Assembly: GCA_036925085.1 (NCBI GenBank)
Contig: JAUPFP010000011.1
Coordinates: 3,003,797-3,067,796 of the forward strand
DNA: 64,000 nucleotides
DNA from: Brachycybe producta
Taxonomy: Eukaryota; Arthropoda; Diplopoda; Playtdesmida; Andrognathidae
Direction of reading: 5' to 3'
The notes beneath the pieces were generated by a model. That model did not search any database. It was not told the origin of the DNA and worked only from the letters and a program-made list of their open reading frames with translations. This document shows positions 53,946 through 64,000 of the stretch, piece after piece (the stretch's first letter is position 1; each line of letters begins with the position of its first letter). The translations under genes and the position numbers were made by a program.

Positions 53946-55410
53946 TTACCATGTTGAGCCGGCCCTGTTTACAACCCATTTTCTATTAAAAACGTATTTT
54001 ACCCTTCTGTGGCATTTACAACGTTATGGAAATGCACGCTTCACTTACAAAACGTTTCAAATAAAAATGCCAGCTGCAAAGAACACCTTCATAAAAAGAA
54101 ACACTAGAATACCCTAGTTAACATAACTTGCATTTCACAGCTGTCACAATGAATAAGGATGAAGCATACAAGCTACAAGTCTGCAACTCTTTAATGATGC
54201 ATGCGCCATCCGTGTCACGTTGCACAAACAACGTTATTGACATGGTCGTCCTCCTCCTATAGGCTGTTAATCGTTTGCGTAGTCCATTATCTTTATATGG
54301 ACTCAACGAAAATTAAACGAAAATTAAATAGAAGAGTTAGCGGATGTGTACCGTGAAAACGTCATATATTATTATGTCCGTTATTATATGACATTTTTCA
54401 CTAGCAGCTAAATTTTTAGAAAAATTGTTACTAGTGGCAGTGTGGCACAGAATAAAAAGTTATACAGAAGAGAAACTCTCTGTCAGAACCTTTGATGTTG
54501 CTATGACAGGAAGTCTTTATTTTAACCAGCCGCCATCTTGAAACTGTGGGTAGACTGTATAACTTTTTTTTTATTCTGTGCTAGTTGAACCACAGTATAC
54601 AATATTTTATATAAGCCTGTGTCTACCTATAGTGTATAAGTCCTGGTCCATCCTTTTGTTTTGTTTTCCTAGTTTAAAAGCTTTCATATTTCCGCTTTAC
54701 AATGCAATCTCTTTTCCCAAAAATGATAATGCACTGGACTCTCGAGGATTTGACAATGTCACAACAGCAGTTGAATGAACAGTTTGTTCATCAAATAAAC
54801 ATTGATGTTGACTACAGGATAGAACAAAAGAGTCTTTTCTGTCAGTATGTGTCTATGTGTGTTGTGCCTACTATATTTATATTATATATACATATATACA
54901 TTGTATTTTTCATTCAAGAGCAAAATCGATCGAAAACATGAGATAGTTTGAGACAAAATAATAATAAAACAAGTTCTTTACTAGCAGCGCTCAAAGCTAA
55001 GCAGGTTTCTTTTTATTACTATTATGCAAATTCAACACGAAACTTGTACATGAATAATTTATGAAAATAGAAAACGACCATATCGACTAACAGTTTGAAC
55101 TTGCAAATATTTTAAGTTACACCTTGTAAAACAATAAACACAAATATTGGAATAAACCAGGGTATAGTATACAAAGAAGACAATTAAGCGAACACGAATA
55201 GTATTGTTATAAGGTGCATTTATAATGTTGCCATTTGTTCGCCAAACATCAAATGTTAGCCCTCTCTTTCACGTGTTTACAATGACTGCCTACATTTGAT
55301 GGACAAACAACTCTTATAAAATATACAAATGAAAGAGAACAATCAAATATAACATTGGTTATTCTGCATTTAAGAATCAAGTCTCACAGAATTCGGAGGA
55401 GGAAATGACT
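53946..55410. other. Intergenic, no gene seen
   Basis: AT-rich. CTAGTGGCAGTGTGGCACAGAATAAAAAGTTATACAG (54430) is mirrored by GTATAACTTTTTTTTTATTCTGTGCTAG (54557-54585), a roughly 160-bp inverted repeat. No convincing exon. Confidence 0.5.
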
Positions 55411-55412
55411 CA

Positions 55413-56221
55413 AGAGGCTACATCACAAAATTACTTCGAAAAATCTCCACAAAGAGCACTAGCATCGTTTTTCTATTGCGCCCATAGACCCAATGTTAAA
55501 GAAAAAAATGTTAGTTTTTAAAATACGCACAGTCGCGGCGGCAATATGTTTATTTTTCATATTTAAAGTTGTCCAAATAATAAGTTTTCGAAGTGCAATG
55601 TGCACCTTAAGTATATGCTGATCGAGTGATAGAATGACAAAATTGGTAAGTGTGGTTATATTTTTTAAAAAAACTATTTCAAAATCGCGAATTTTCTAAC
55701 TCTTATGTTAAACTCCATTGAGTACACGCTCTCGGTAGAAAAAAATATCCATTAAAATGCTTGTAAAAATACGTAAAAATAATTTAAAAAAAACAGTAAA
55801 AAATCAGCACGTGCGCCAATGTGTTGGCTTCACTTTTAAATGTGGTTTTTTTAAAAATTATTTTTACGTATTTTTACGAGCATTTTAATGGTGTTTTTTT
55901 TTGCTTACGAGCGCATACTCAATAGAGTTTAAAGATAAAGTTAGAAATTCGCCATTTTGAAATAATTTTTAAAAATATAACCGCACTTAACAATTTTTGG
56001 TCATTCTATCACTCGATCAGCATACGTTTGAGGTGTACAGTGCACTTTGAAAACTTAATATTGGACAACTTTAAATATGAAAAATAAAGATATCGCCACG
56101 ACTGTTTATTTTAAAAATTAACATTTTTTCTTTAACATAGGGTCTATGGGCTTAATAGAAAAACGATGCTAGCGCTCTTTGCGGAGATTTTTCGTTGTAA
56201 CTTTGTGATGTAGCCTCTTAA
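55413..56221. mobile_element. Foldback family F, copy 9 (full length)
   Basis: AGAGGCTACATCACAAAATTAC to GTGATGTAGCCTCTTAA. Arms about 390 bp, centre CACGTGCGCCAATGTGTTGG. TTAA is present at the right end; the left is CTCAA. Confidence 0.92.
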
Positions 56222-56588
56222 GTAAAGAGGTAGTTCAAAGCACTGTGCACCATACGTGTCAATGTGCCTAGAGCCATTCGTAAGTGAACTAAAGAACAAG
56301 ACAGTCTTACTTCAGCAAAGCAATCTTTATTTTATATAGACACTGTACTAAAGCGAGGGACAAACGTACGGAAAATTAGCCAAGAATATCAGGCCAGAAA
56401 AGAATTTTGTAAAGAATTTCAAATTCTGGCCGATTTTCTGGTAAGAAAAAAAAAGCTGAGATTGGTTCAACTTTTTCTTTGGGCTGAATCTGACCAATTA
56501 CAGTATACAGCTGTTCATACCAAGGTCAGTAAAACTGTTCGAGAGCTGCTCGCGAGCCGAACGTCTACAGTCTATACCAAAAAAGTAG

Positions 56589-56794
56589 ACAGGCATTTAG
56601 AAATCGGGAAGAACATAAATTGGATCCTCCCTTTTTATGACGAACGGAACTTCTAATTGGTTGGTTATGTAGTTTGACATCACATGCTCCGCCCTTTTCA
56701 ACGTCGAACCACACAAAAAAACCAATTAGAAGTTACCGGTCGTCATAAAAAAGGCGGAGCCAACTTATGTTCTTCCCGATTTCTAAATGCCTGT
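56589..56794. mobile_element. ACAGGC palindromic element, family A, copy 7, perfect 9-bp target duplication
   Basis: AAAAAGTAG flanks both sides (56580-56588, 56795-56803). Both arms carry the copy-specific changes: CATTTAGAAATCGGGAAGAAC left, GTTCTTCCCGATTTCTAAATG right. Confidence 0.93.
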
Positions 56795-58130
56795 AAAAAG
56801 TAGCGCGTTCGCATATGGCGAACAGCTCTCGAGTTTGTTAGTTCATCAAGAGTTCGCGTTTTAATAAAGATGTCATCAAACGAGGAAGACGTAATCATCA
56901 TCGTCATTTCCTGCACCTTTTCCCGTAGTATGCTGTGTAGGCATTATGGGTTCTATCTCTCCACTCCTTTCGATTTTGTGCCAAACTCCCAGAAACCAGA
57001 CATGCCCCAATATCCCATTTTACTACCATATTACAAAGATGATGAACATGTAATAATTATTAACTGACGCGACGAGCTTCCCTCACATCTACACGTAGGG
57101 CCTATATCGGGTTCTCTGTTCGGCCTGATGTTTGAGAACTAACCATTTGATTTACTGTCCCTCAAGAGCGAATTTCGATCATAGGCCTACCGGTTCGCGA
57201 ACAACTCTAGAACAGTTTGCGAGCTCCCGTCTCAACCGAGTTCTGTTTCTGTTCGTGAACTGTTCTAGAACGACTCGCGAGTTTGGTTTTAAACGCGTCT
57301 TTTAAAAAACGCTTCCTTGCTCAAAAGAGCAACAAAGGTCTAAAAATCAAACAATGTACTGTAGTACATGTAATCCCCAAGTGGGATGTAGTGCGGCATA
57401 GTTGCTTTTAATAAGAATGACAAAAACAACTTTCATTCTTATTAAACGCAACTATGCAGCACTGCAAAACACCAAGAATTTCATTTTTCTTTTTTTAAAC
57501 AAACAAAAAATGCTCAACAATTGTAAAAAATAAAGGGTTGAGAGTTGCACGAATCTGCCAGAAAGAAAAAGATCGGTTTATTTTCCCTTAGGACACAAGA
57601 AAAGTAATAAGAAAAGTAGCAATATTTCAAAAAAGAAGAAGAAAAAAAAAACAAAAAAACATTATTACCATGGGAAATCAATTCCTATTCAACTGTTTAA
57701 CAGAAAGAACAACTATGTGATGGAGTAGACAAGCGTGTGTCACTGCCCTCCCCCCCCCCCAAGAGGGCTTCCAAAATTCTAATGGTAATATTCCCCATAA
57801 GGCAAATTTAACATCTCCTAGTAACTGAAACAAGCAACAAATGAGAAATAAGCCAACCTGGAAATGGGTTGTAATATTTTGAAGCAATATACATTATATA
57901 TTCGCAACTGGCAAATTTGCGAGCAAATCCATAATAGGCCTGCCTACCATGTATAAAAACGTCAAGTTCCACTTTATGTAGAGGCTAGCCAAAATCCGTG
58001 AAAAATCAAGGGGGTAGCCGAAACCCGTGAAGAATCACGTGGACTGTATAACTTCAACTTGACTTGCTAGTTACTAAACTGAAATGTTACAAAATAAAAA
58101 CAGGTTCAAATAGTTTTTAATTTTGGAATA
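56795..58130. other. Intergenic with small hairpins
   Basis: 57186-57290 holds inverted CGCGAACAACTCTAGAACAG / CTGTTCTAGAACGACTCGCGAG. 57385-57475 is a hairpin with GTGCGGCATAGTTGCTTTTAATAAGAATG arms. No gene is supported. Confidence 0.5.
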
Positions 58131-58134
58131 TAGA

Positions 58135-58230
58135 TATTTGCCATAAAGGGTCATTTGCATTAAACCCACTTGCCCTAAAGTGACATTCGATCTAAATACG
58201 CTTGCCCTAAAGGACATTTGCCCTAAAACC
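58135..58230. repeat. TTTGCCCTAAA-type minisatellite, locus 4 (short)
   Basis: Several degenerate half-units, for example CTTGCCCTAAAGTGACATTC and ACATTTGCCCTAAAACCATT. Confidence 0.75.
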
Positions 58231-58293
58231 ATTTTTTCCTCTGTTTTCATACGGTTTAGTCACTTTAGTGTCTTTCGGTAAAGTATGTTAAAC

Positions 58294-59105
<812 letters not shown>

Positions 59106-59143
59106 ATATATAATAATAGGTTCTAAAAAACGCTGTTGAATCT

Positions 59144-59309
59144 AGCACATACTATTCGTTTGCCCAGCCATTTTACAGCACTTTTATGAGCACCAGAGCC
59201 ATCTATTGGCATAATAGAATAACGGCAATTTCTAATTGGTTGATATGTGGTCTGACACTCATGAAAGGGCGGGGTAAACGAATAGTATGTGCTAGATCTA
59301 AACGACTGT
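59144..59309. mobile_element. ACAGGC-type palindromic element, family B, copy 10 (degenerate ends)
   Basis: CTAGCACATACTATTCGTTTGCCC is mirrored by GGGGTAAACGAATAGTATGTGCTAG. The core has AATTTCTAATTGGTTGATATGTGGTCTGACACTCATG. The outermost ACAGGC is lost. Confidence 0.78.
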
Positions 59310-59400
59310 GTCCGTTGGTCGTAACCCTATAGTGTGTTTTAACAATCGCAGTCCTTAACTGCTAGATTCCCGTGTTTTGTACACGGGCTTATTCTATTAA

Positions 59401-59885
59401 GTATGGAGCCCTGTCGAGGACATAATTTTTTTATTATCTTGTCTGGACGAGATACTATAAGTCGTCCAGACAAGATACTAAGTCGGGTCCGGATGAAAGG
59501 CTGAACATTGTAGGGTAACTCTAAAAGCTGAAACAGAATGCATATCGAATTGGAGGAACACTATACTTTTTTATATCAGTGATTAGGTGGTGTTACGTTA
59601 AATTAAGCTTGTTGGAGTGGGTTTATGGGGCCGCCCCCCCCAAATGTAAAAAATAAATCACATGATTTCATTTTTAAAAAATGATTATGTTGTTCCACTC
59701 CCATGTTAGTAGTGTTCAGCCAATTCTATATGCATTCTGTTTCAGGTTTTAGAGTTACCCACCCCCCCCCACACACACACACAATATTCATCTGTTCATC
59801 CTTTCATCCTGACCCGACTTACTATCTCGTCCGGACTACTTAGTATTTCATGTCCTTGTTCATGTCCTCAACAAGGATCTGTAAG
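59401..59885. mobile_element. Family J foldback interrupted by a family C foldback
   Basis: TATGGAGCCCTGTCGAGGAC and GTCCTCAACAAGGATCTGTA are the family-J ends, with arm CTGGACGAGATACTA... / CTATCTCGTCCGGAC. Within it, 59488-59818 is a family-C element (GGGTCCGGATGAAAGG...CATCCTTTCATCCTGACCC). Confidence 0.75.
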
Positions 59886-60558
59886 CAAGGCTATAAAGTA
59901 AAAATTTTAAGTGTATATCGACCACTTTTTTCAAGTCACTAATACACCCCCTTGAACACCATTTTTTTTTTTCAACAAAAGATAAAAACTACATTACATG
60001 TATGATACATGAAAAGAAAGAGCAGGTCATCGACCTTATAAATAAAAAGAAAAAAGAAAAACTGAAGTTGTGGGATGAGCAAATAAAATGCAAGGCAAAA
60101 ACGGGCCTGCAATAGATGACACTGTCATTATTCTTCTTCTTCTTCTTCTTTCTGGCATTCATCTAACCGTGACCTCAAAGTACAAATTAAACTAGTTCTT
60201 CAAACCATTTCTGGTTGTTGGTTTTTTTTTTTGGTTGATAACTACCTGTATAGGGGGTCGAAAATGAATCTCAGTGGTCACTTTTTCCTTATATAATCAT
60301 CTTCATTATATTTCCGTATTCCTTTTGGTTCTTGTTTATATTTTGCTGGTCAATTAATTAATAATACCCTCTGGTTACAATTATCACCATTGTAAATATT
60401 CATTTGTATTTTCATTCCTCACTTGTTTTTTTGTTAACCACAGGAAACGTCACTGAGTTTAAAATTTTGACTTTACATGTAATTTTAACAATAATTTCTT
60501 TTTGTCCGGTTTGAAATGCAGCTCGACGTTGGCAATAGCTTTGGTCAAGTTTGATTTT

Positions 60559-60836
60559 GGACAGGCAAGTGTGCACAGGCAATTAGAAATCGGGAAATAC
60601 AGAAGTTGGCCCCGCCCTTTTTATGACGAATGCAACTTCTAATTTGGTTGGTTATGTAGTCTGACGTCACATGCTCCGCCCTTTGTCAACGTCAAACTAC
60701 ATAACCAACCAATTAAAAGTGTCCGGTCCTCTTAAAATGGTCGGAGCCAACTTCTGTATGTTCCGATTTCTAATTGCCTGTCAAGTGTGCCCAGCACTAA
60801 CTTTTCGTTTGCTCCGCCCTTTTATGAGCGTCAGAA
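60559..60836. mobile_element. ACAGGC family B element, one arm, split by a family A insertion
   Basis: ACAGGCAAGTGTGC (60559-60572) continues after the insertion as CAAGTGTGCCCAGCACTAAC...TTTTATGAGCGTCAG. The family-A element at 60573-60781 was inserted into this arm. Confidence 0.82.
60573..60781. mobile_element. ACAGGC palindromic element, family A, copy 8, perfect 9-bp target duplication
   Basis: CAAGTGTGC flanks both sides (60564-60572, 60782-60790). The target is itself a family-B arm whose intact version (ACAGGCAAGTGTGCCCAGCA) is at 12989, so the empty site is known. Confidence 0.94.
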
Positions 60837-60837
60837 T

Positions 60838-61800
60838 AATATAAATAAATCGATTTATTTGATTTTTTCAAAAAAATCAGCCACCCTCGTGCTCAGATGA
60901 ATACGCGCCTTTACTTGTAAAGTTTAATTTTTTTGAGCGGCGGGGGGGGGGGGGGGGAGGGGAAGTGGTGTTTATTATTGTCCTTATTTCAAGAGGTACC
61001 TTGGCTGTTTTTTTGTATTTCTGCCAACTGTGTCAAGTTATTGTTTTTATTTGATTAGCAATACCATAACGTTTTCTATTTGTTCTTCCCCATTGCTTTT
61101 ACTTTCTTTTGTTTGTTTGTTTTTTGTTAAAAAAAAAATAATAAAACAAAACTTGCTTAGTTCAAATAATCAAAAAAATATTGTTTGTTTTAAATAATGT
61201 ACTTGACTCCACCTCTGCTTTTATTTTTCCTTAAAACGTCTGATGTCAAGGACACGTAATAGCTTTTATAAACAAGAATTCATCATTCATTACAGCTCAG
61301 TTCGATTTTTTTTTCGTCCAAATTCCTGTAAATTAGTTCCGAAAACTGACGTCATCTGTGCATTTTTGATCATCAGTGGCAAGCTACAAAAACGAACGTT
61401 TTGTGTCTTTATTACACGAATGTTGTATATGTCGCATCCACTTGATGTAATTGTCCATTACACGAAATATTTAAGACCAACATTTCGTCACCAAAAACAG
61501 GGTCGTACTGGCCCGGGTGGCAAGACGGCAAATGCCACCTGCGCCGGTCCTTCCAGGTGCCATTGCGTCAAACATTTACTTTCATACACTGTGGAGTGGT
61601 GCGGTGCACGTAATGTGTTTAGATACGCATTTCAAAACCTAACACCTACATTTTTGTAATTTAAACTAATTGTTAACAGCACATAAAAATATACAATTCT
61701 AACTATACTGTATTACTTGAAAATTAAAAAAACGTTACAGGATAAGCCAACAGGAGCCTAACAAAATTGTGAAGGCGTCGGGATGTTCTTGAAGCTGCAA
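60838..61800. other. Lone hAT arm and intergenic sequence
   Basis: 60838-60892 (AATAAATCGATTTATTTG...AATCAGCCACCCT) matches an arm of the hAT element at 9713. A G run lies at 60940-60956. The + frame 61243-61659 is open but shows no recognisable domain. Confidence 0.5.
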
Positions 61801-61804
61801 GGCA

Positions 61805-62363
61805 GGTTCAGGATAAAAAGATGAACGAATGAACGGGATGAACATTGGGGTAACTCTAAAACCCGACACAGAATGCATATAAAATAAGATGAACACTATA
61901 TCATGAATGAACACACATTTTAAAGGGATGAACATGGTTTTAAAGGGGATGAACATGGTTTTAAGGGGGATGAACATGGTTTTAAGGGGGATGAACATGG
62001 CTTTAAGGGGGATGAACATGGCTTTTAGGGGGATGAACATGGTTTTAGGGGAATGAACATGGTTTTAGGGGAATGAACATGGTTAGGTAACCGAACCTAA
62101 CCTAACCAACCAAACCTAACCTCATAAAACCATGTTCATCCCCCTAAAACCATGTTTATCCCCCTTAAACCCATGTTCATCCTTTTAAAATGTGTGTTCA
62201 TTAATTAAAATATAGTGCTCATTAATTAAAATATAGTGCTCATTAATTAAAATCTAGTGCTCATTAATTAAAATCTAGTGTTCATCTAATTCTATATGCA
62301 TTCTGTGTCGGGTTTTAGAGTTACCCCTATGTTCATCCCGTTCATCTTTTTATCCTGGCCCGG
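61805..62363. mobile_element. GATGAAC foldback (family C), copy with ATGAACATGGTTTTA tandem arms and a CCTAA apex
   Basis: The left end TTCAGGATAAAAAGATGAAC...GGGGTAACTCTAAAACCCG pairs with the right end CGGGTTTTAGAGTTACCCC...TTCATCTTTTTATCCTG. The left arm has about eight GGGGATGAACATGGTTTTAA units of about 20 bp; the right arm has AAAACCATGTTCATCCCCCT copies and four TTAATTAAAAT(A/C)TAGTG(C/T)TCA units. At the apex (62087-62128) lies GAACCTAACCTAACCAACC-like sequence. Confidence 0.88.
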
Positions 62364-62760
62364 GAGGCATCCAAAAACCTCTCAAAAATGGAATGCCATT
62401 GGGAGACTCTCAAAGCTAAGAAGCCCCCCCCCCCCCAAGCATATAGAAATCGTGAAACCCTCGGGAACTTCTCAAAATTGGATATGGGCCTTGACAGCCT
62501 CTTTCGTAACTCTGAAATGTAAATTTACATTTACCGAAATTTAAAAACTACTTCGATTTCATACGTGTTTACTTACATGTATGGTGCTATATATTGGAAA
62601 AAAAAATTTTGCTAATTTTTTTTTTGCTCGCTTCGCCCGCCAATAAAATAAATATATATATTGGAAGGGGCGACGAAGCACTGATGCCGGATATTGCCGA
62701 CCTAGAATTTTGTAGCCAATATCGTGCCTGACCGAAAAGCCTTTCAAAAGTCGCCCATGT
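62364..62760. other. Intergenic, nothing recognised
   Basis: Contains a C run at 62427-62438 and AT-rich sequence. No gene or RNA signal was found. Confidence 0.5.
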
Positions 62761-62769
62761 GTTCCAACC

Positions 62770-62974
62770 ACAGGCAATTAGAAAACGGGATGAACAGAAG
62801 TTGGCTCCGCCCTTTTTATGATGAACGCAACTTCTAATTGGTTGGTTATGTAGTCTGACGTCACATGCTCCGCCTATTTCAACGTCGAACCACACAACAA
62901 ACCAACTAGAAGTTGCCGTTCGCATTAAAAAGGGCGGAGCCAACTTCTGTTCATCCCGCTTTCTAATTGCCTGT
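62770..62974. mobile_element. ACAGGC palindromic element, family A, copy 9, perfect 9-bp target duplication
   Basis: GTTCCAACC flanks both sides (62761-62769, 62975-62983). Arm word GGGATGAACAG is mirrored as CTGTTCATCCC. Confidence 0.94.
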
Positions 62975-62983
62975 GTTCCAACC

Positions 62984-63519
62984 TTTGGTGAGGACACCAG
63001 TTCCAAATTGGGACTTCCAAACACACGGCTACAACGAAAATATCCATTTTTGTACAACGTCAAAGTTATCACAAATGTCTTCCATCACGTAAACATATTT
63101 TATGTGGACTATTAGACTCTCAGTAGTTTCGATTTCTATAATCTTTTGTTTGTTTTAAAGCCACCAAATCCAAATCTTCTTATTTTTTCCAAATCACCAT
63201 TCACCTCACATACTACTTCTACTACTACTACGACGTTCAGTGTTTATTGTGTTTTCAAAAAAAAAATTAATTGATGACTCAGCATGAGAAAAAAAAAACA
63301 ATCTCTGAAATGAACTTCGCCACTCTCTCATACAATTTTCTTTCATATTTTCAAAAGTGGGACGGGCCTTCTCCAATATGCCTGCAGAAATAATACCCCC
63401 AAAACTGCGTGAGAAGATTTTTGCTTGTCAAGCATTTTTTTTAAAAGAACAACAAAACAACAACAAAAAATAAAAATAAAACCGCTGAACACCGTTTATC
63501 TTCAAACTATAATCAAATG
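62984..63519. other. Intergenic, no gene seen
   Basis: AT-rich with short trinucleotide (ACT)n near 63215 and A runs. Confidence 0.5.
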
Positions 63520-64000
63520 GGATATAGACATTTGCCCTAAACCAATTTTCCCTAAAGGGACATTTGCCCTAAATATACTTGCCCTAAAACCATTTGTTTT
63601 AGTGACATTTGCCCTAAAGGGACGTTTGCCCTAAATCCACTTGCCTTAGAGACATTTGCCCTAAACCCACTTGCCTTAGAGACATTTGCCCTAAAACCAT
63701 TTGTTCTAAAGGGACATTTGCTCTAAATTCACTTGCCCTAAAACCATTTGTACTAAAGTGACACTTGCCCTAAAACCATTTGTACTAAAGGGACACTTGC
63801 CCTAAAACCATTTGCTCTAAAGGGACACTTGCCCTAAAACCATTTGCTCTAAAGGGACACTTGCCCTAAAACCATTTGCTCTAAAGGGACACTTGCCCTA
63901 AAACCATTTGCTCTAAAGGGACACTTGCCCTAAAACCATTTGCTCTAAAGGGACACTTGCCCTAAAACCATTTGCTCTAAAGGGACACTTGCCCTAAAAC
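63520..64000. repeat. TTTGCCCTAAA-type minisatellite, locus 5, runs past the window edge
   Basis: The array starts with degenerate units and becomes regular: from about 63770 a 32-bp unit (GGGACACTTGCCCTAAAACC plus ATTTGCTCTAAA) repeats almost without change, at least seven times, to the last base. Its full length is unknown. Confidence 0.95.

Noticed and set aside
61243-61659. 138-codon plus-strand frame
   Set aside because: No domain, signal peptide or splice context; it crosses sequence resembling repeat ends (GGCAAGACGGCAAATGCCACC).
63520-64000. CCCTAAA array as a true telomere end
   Set aside because: CCCTAAA is only part of a 32-bp unit and the array recurs at internal sites in both orientations.

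Overview
This is a piece of an animal nuclear genome, most likely an arthropod. Genes are split into many short exons with GT-AG introns. The longest gene matches the animal nucleolar WD-repeat protein TBL3/UTP13. A small gene encodes a secreted chitin-binding (CBM14/peritrophin-A) peptide. Short (CCTAA)n tracts, the arthropod telomere motif, occur inside repeats. I cannot name the species; a crustacean or chelicerate is a guess. There are no bacterial-type genes, operons or CRISPR arrays.

Layout. 1-930: possible retroelement debris. 929-4190: decayed non-LTR retrotransposon on the minus strand (endonuclease, reverse transcriptase, RNase H). 5252-7952: three-exon secreted chitin-binding gene (+), its introns filled with repeats. 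8228-12268: a nested stack of transposable elements (foldbacks, a hAT element with a perfect 8-bp target duplication, a 30-bp Z-DNA-like minisatellite). 12745-12815: a likely first coding exon on the minus strand. 14625-21837: complete TBL3 gene (+), 18 coding exons, 807 codons plus stop, every splice phase consistent. 21900-29200: repeats. 29390-34896: the last three exons (-) of a membrane protein whose cytoplasmic tail carries four PPxY motifs; its N-terminal exons were not found. 34900-64000: almost entirely repeats, including a tandem array of head-to-head and tail-to-tail tRNA-Asp copies at 45.3-46.4 kb and a CCCTAAA-type minisatellite that runs off the right edge.

The dominant theme is palindromic (foldback) DNA. 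At least a dozen families of non-coding inverted-repeat elements make up much of the window. One pair of families has ACAGGC...GCCTGT ends and 9-bp target duplications (six perfect cases), as in Mutator-like elements. In these the distal arms differ from copy to copy, yet the two arms of one copy agree. Other families share only a GGAGCCCTG-like end, and two unrelated foldbacks carry telomere-like CCTAA repeats at their apex. Foldbacks are nested in each other and sit in the introns of TBL3 and the chitin-binding gene. The three recognisable genes show no functional link to one another.
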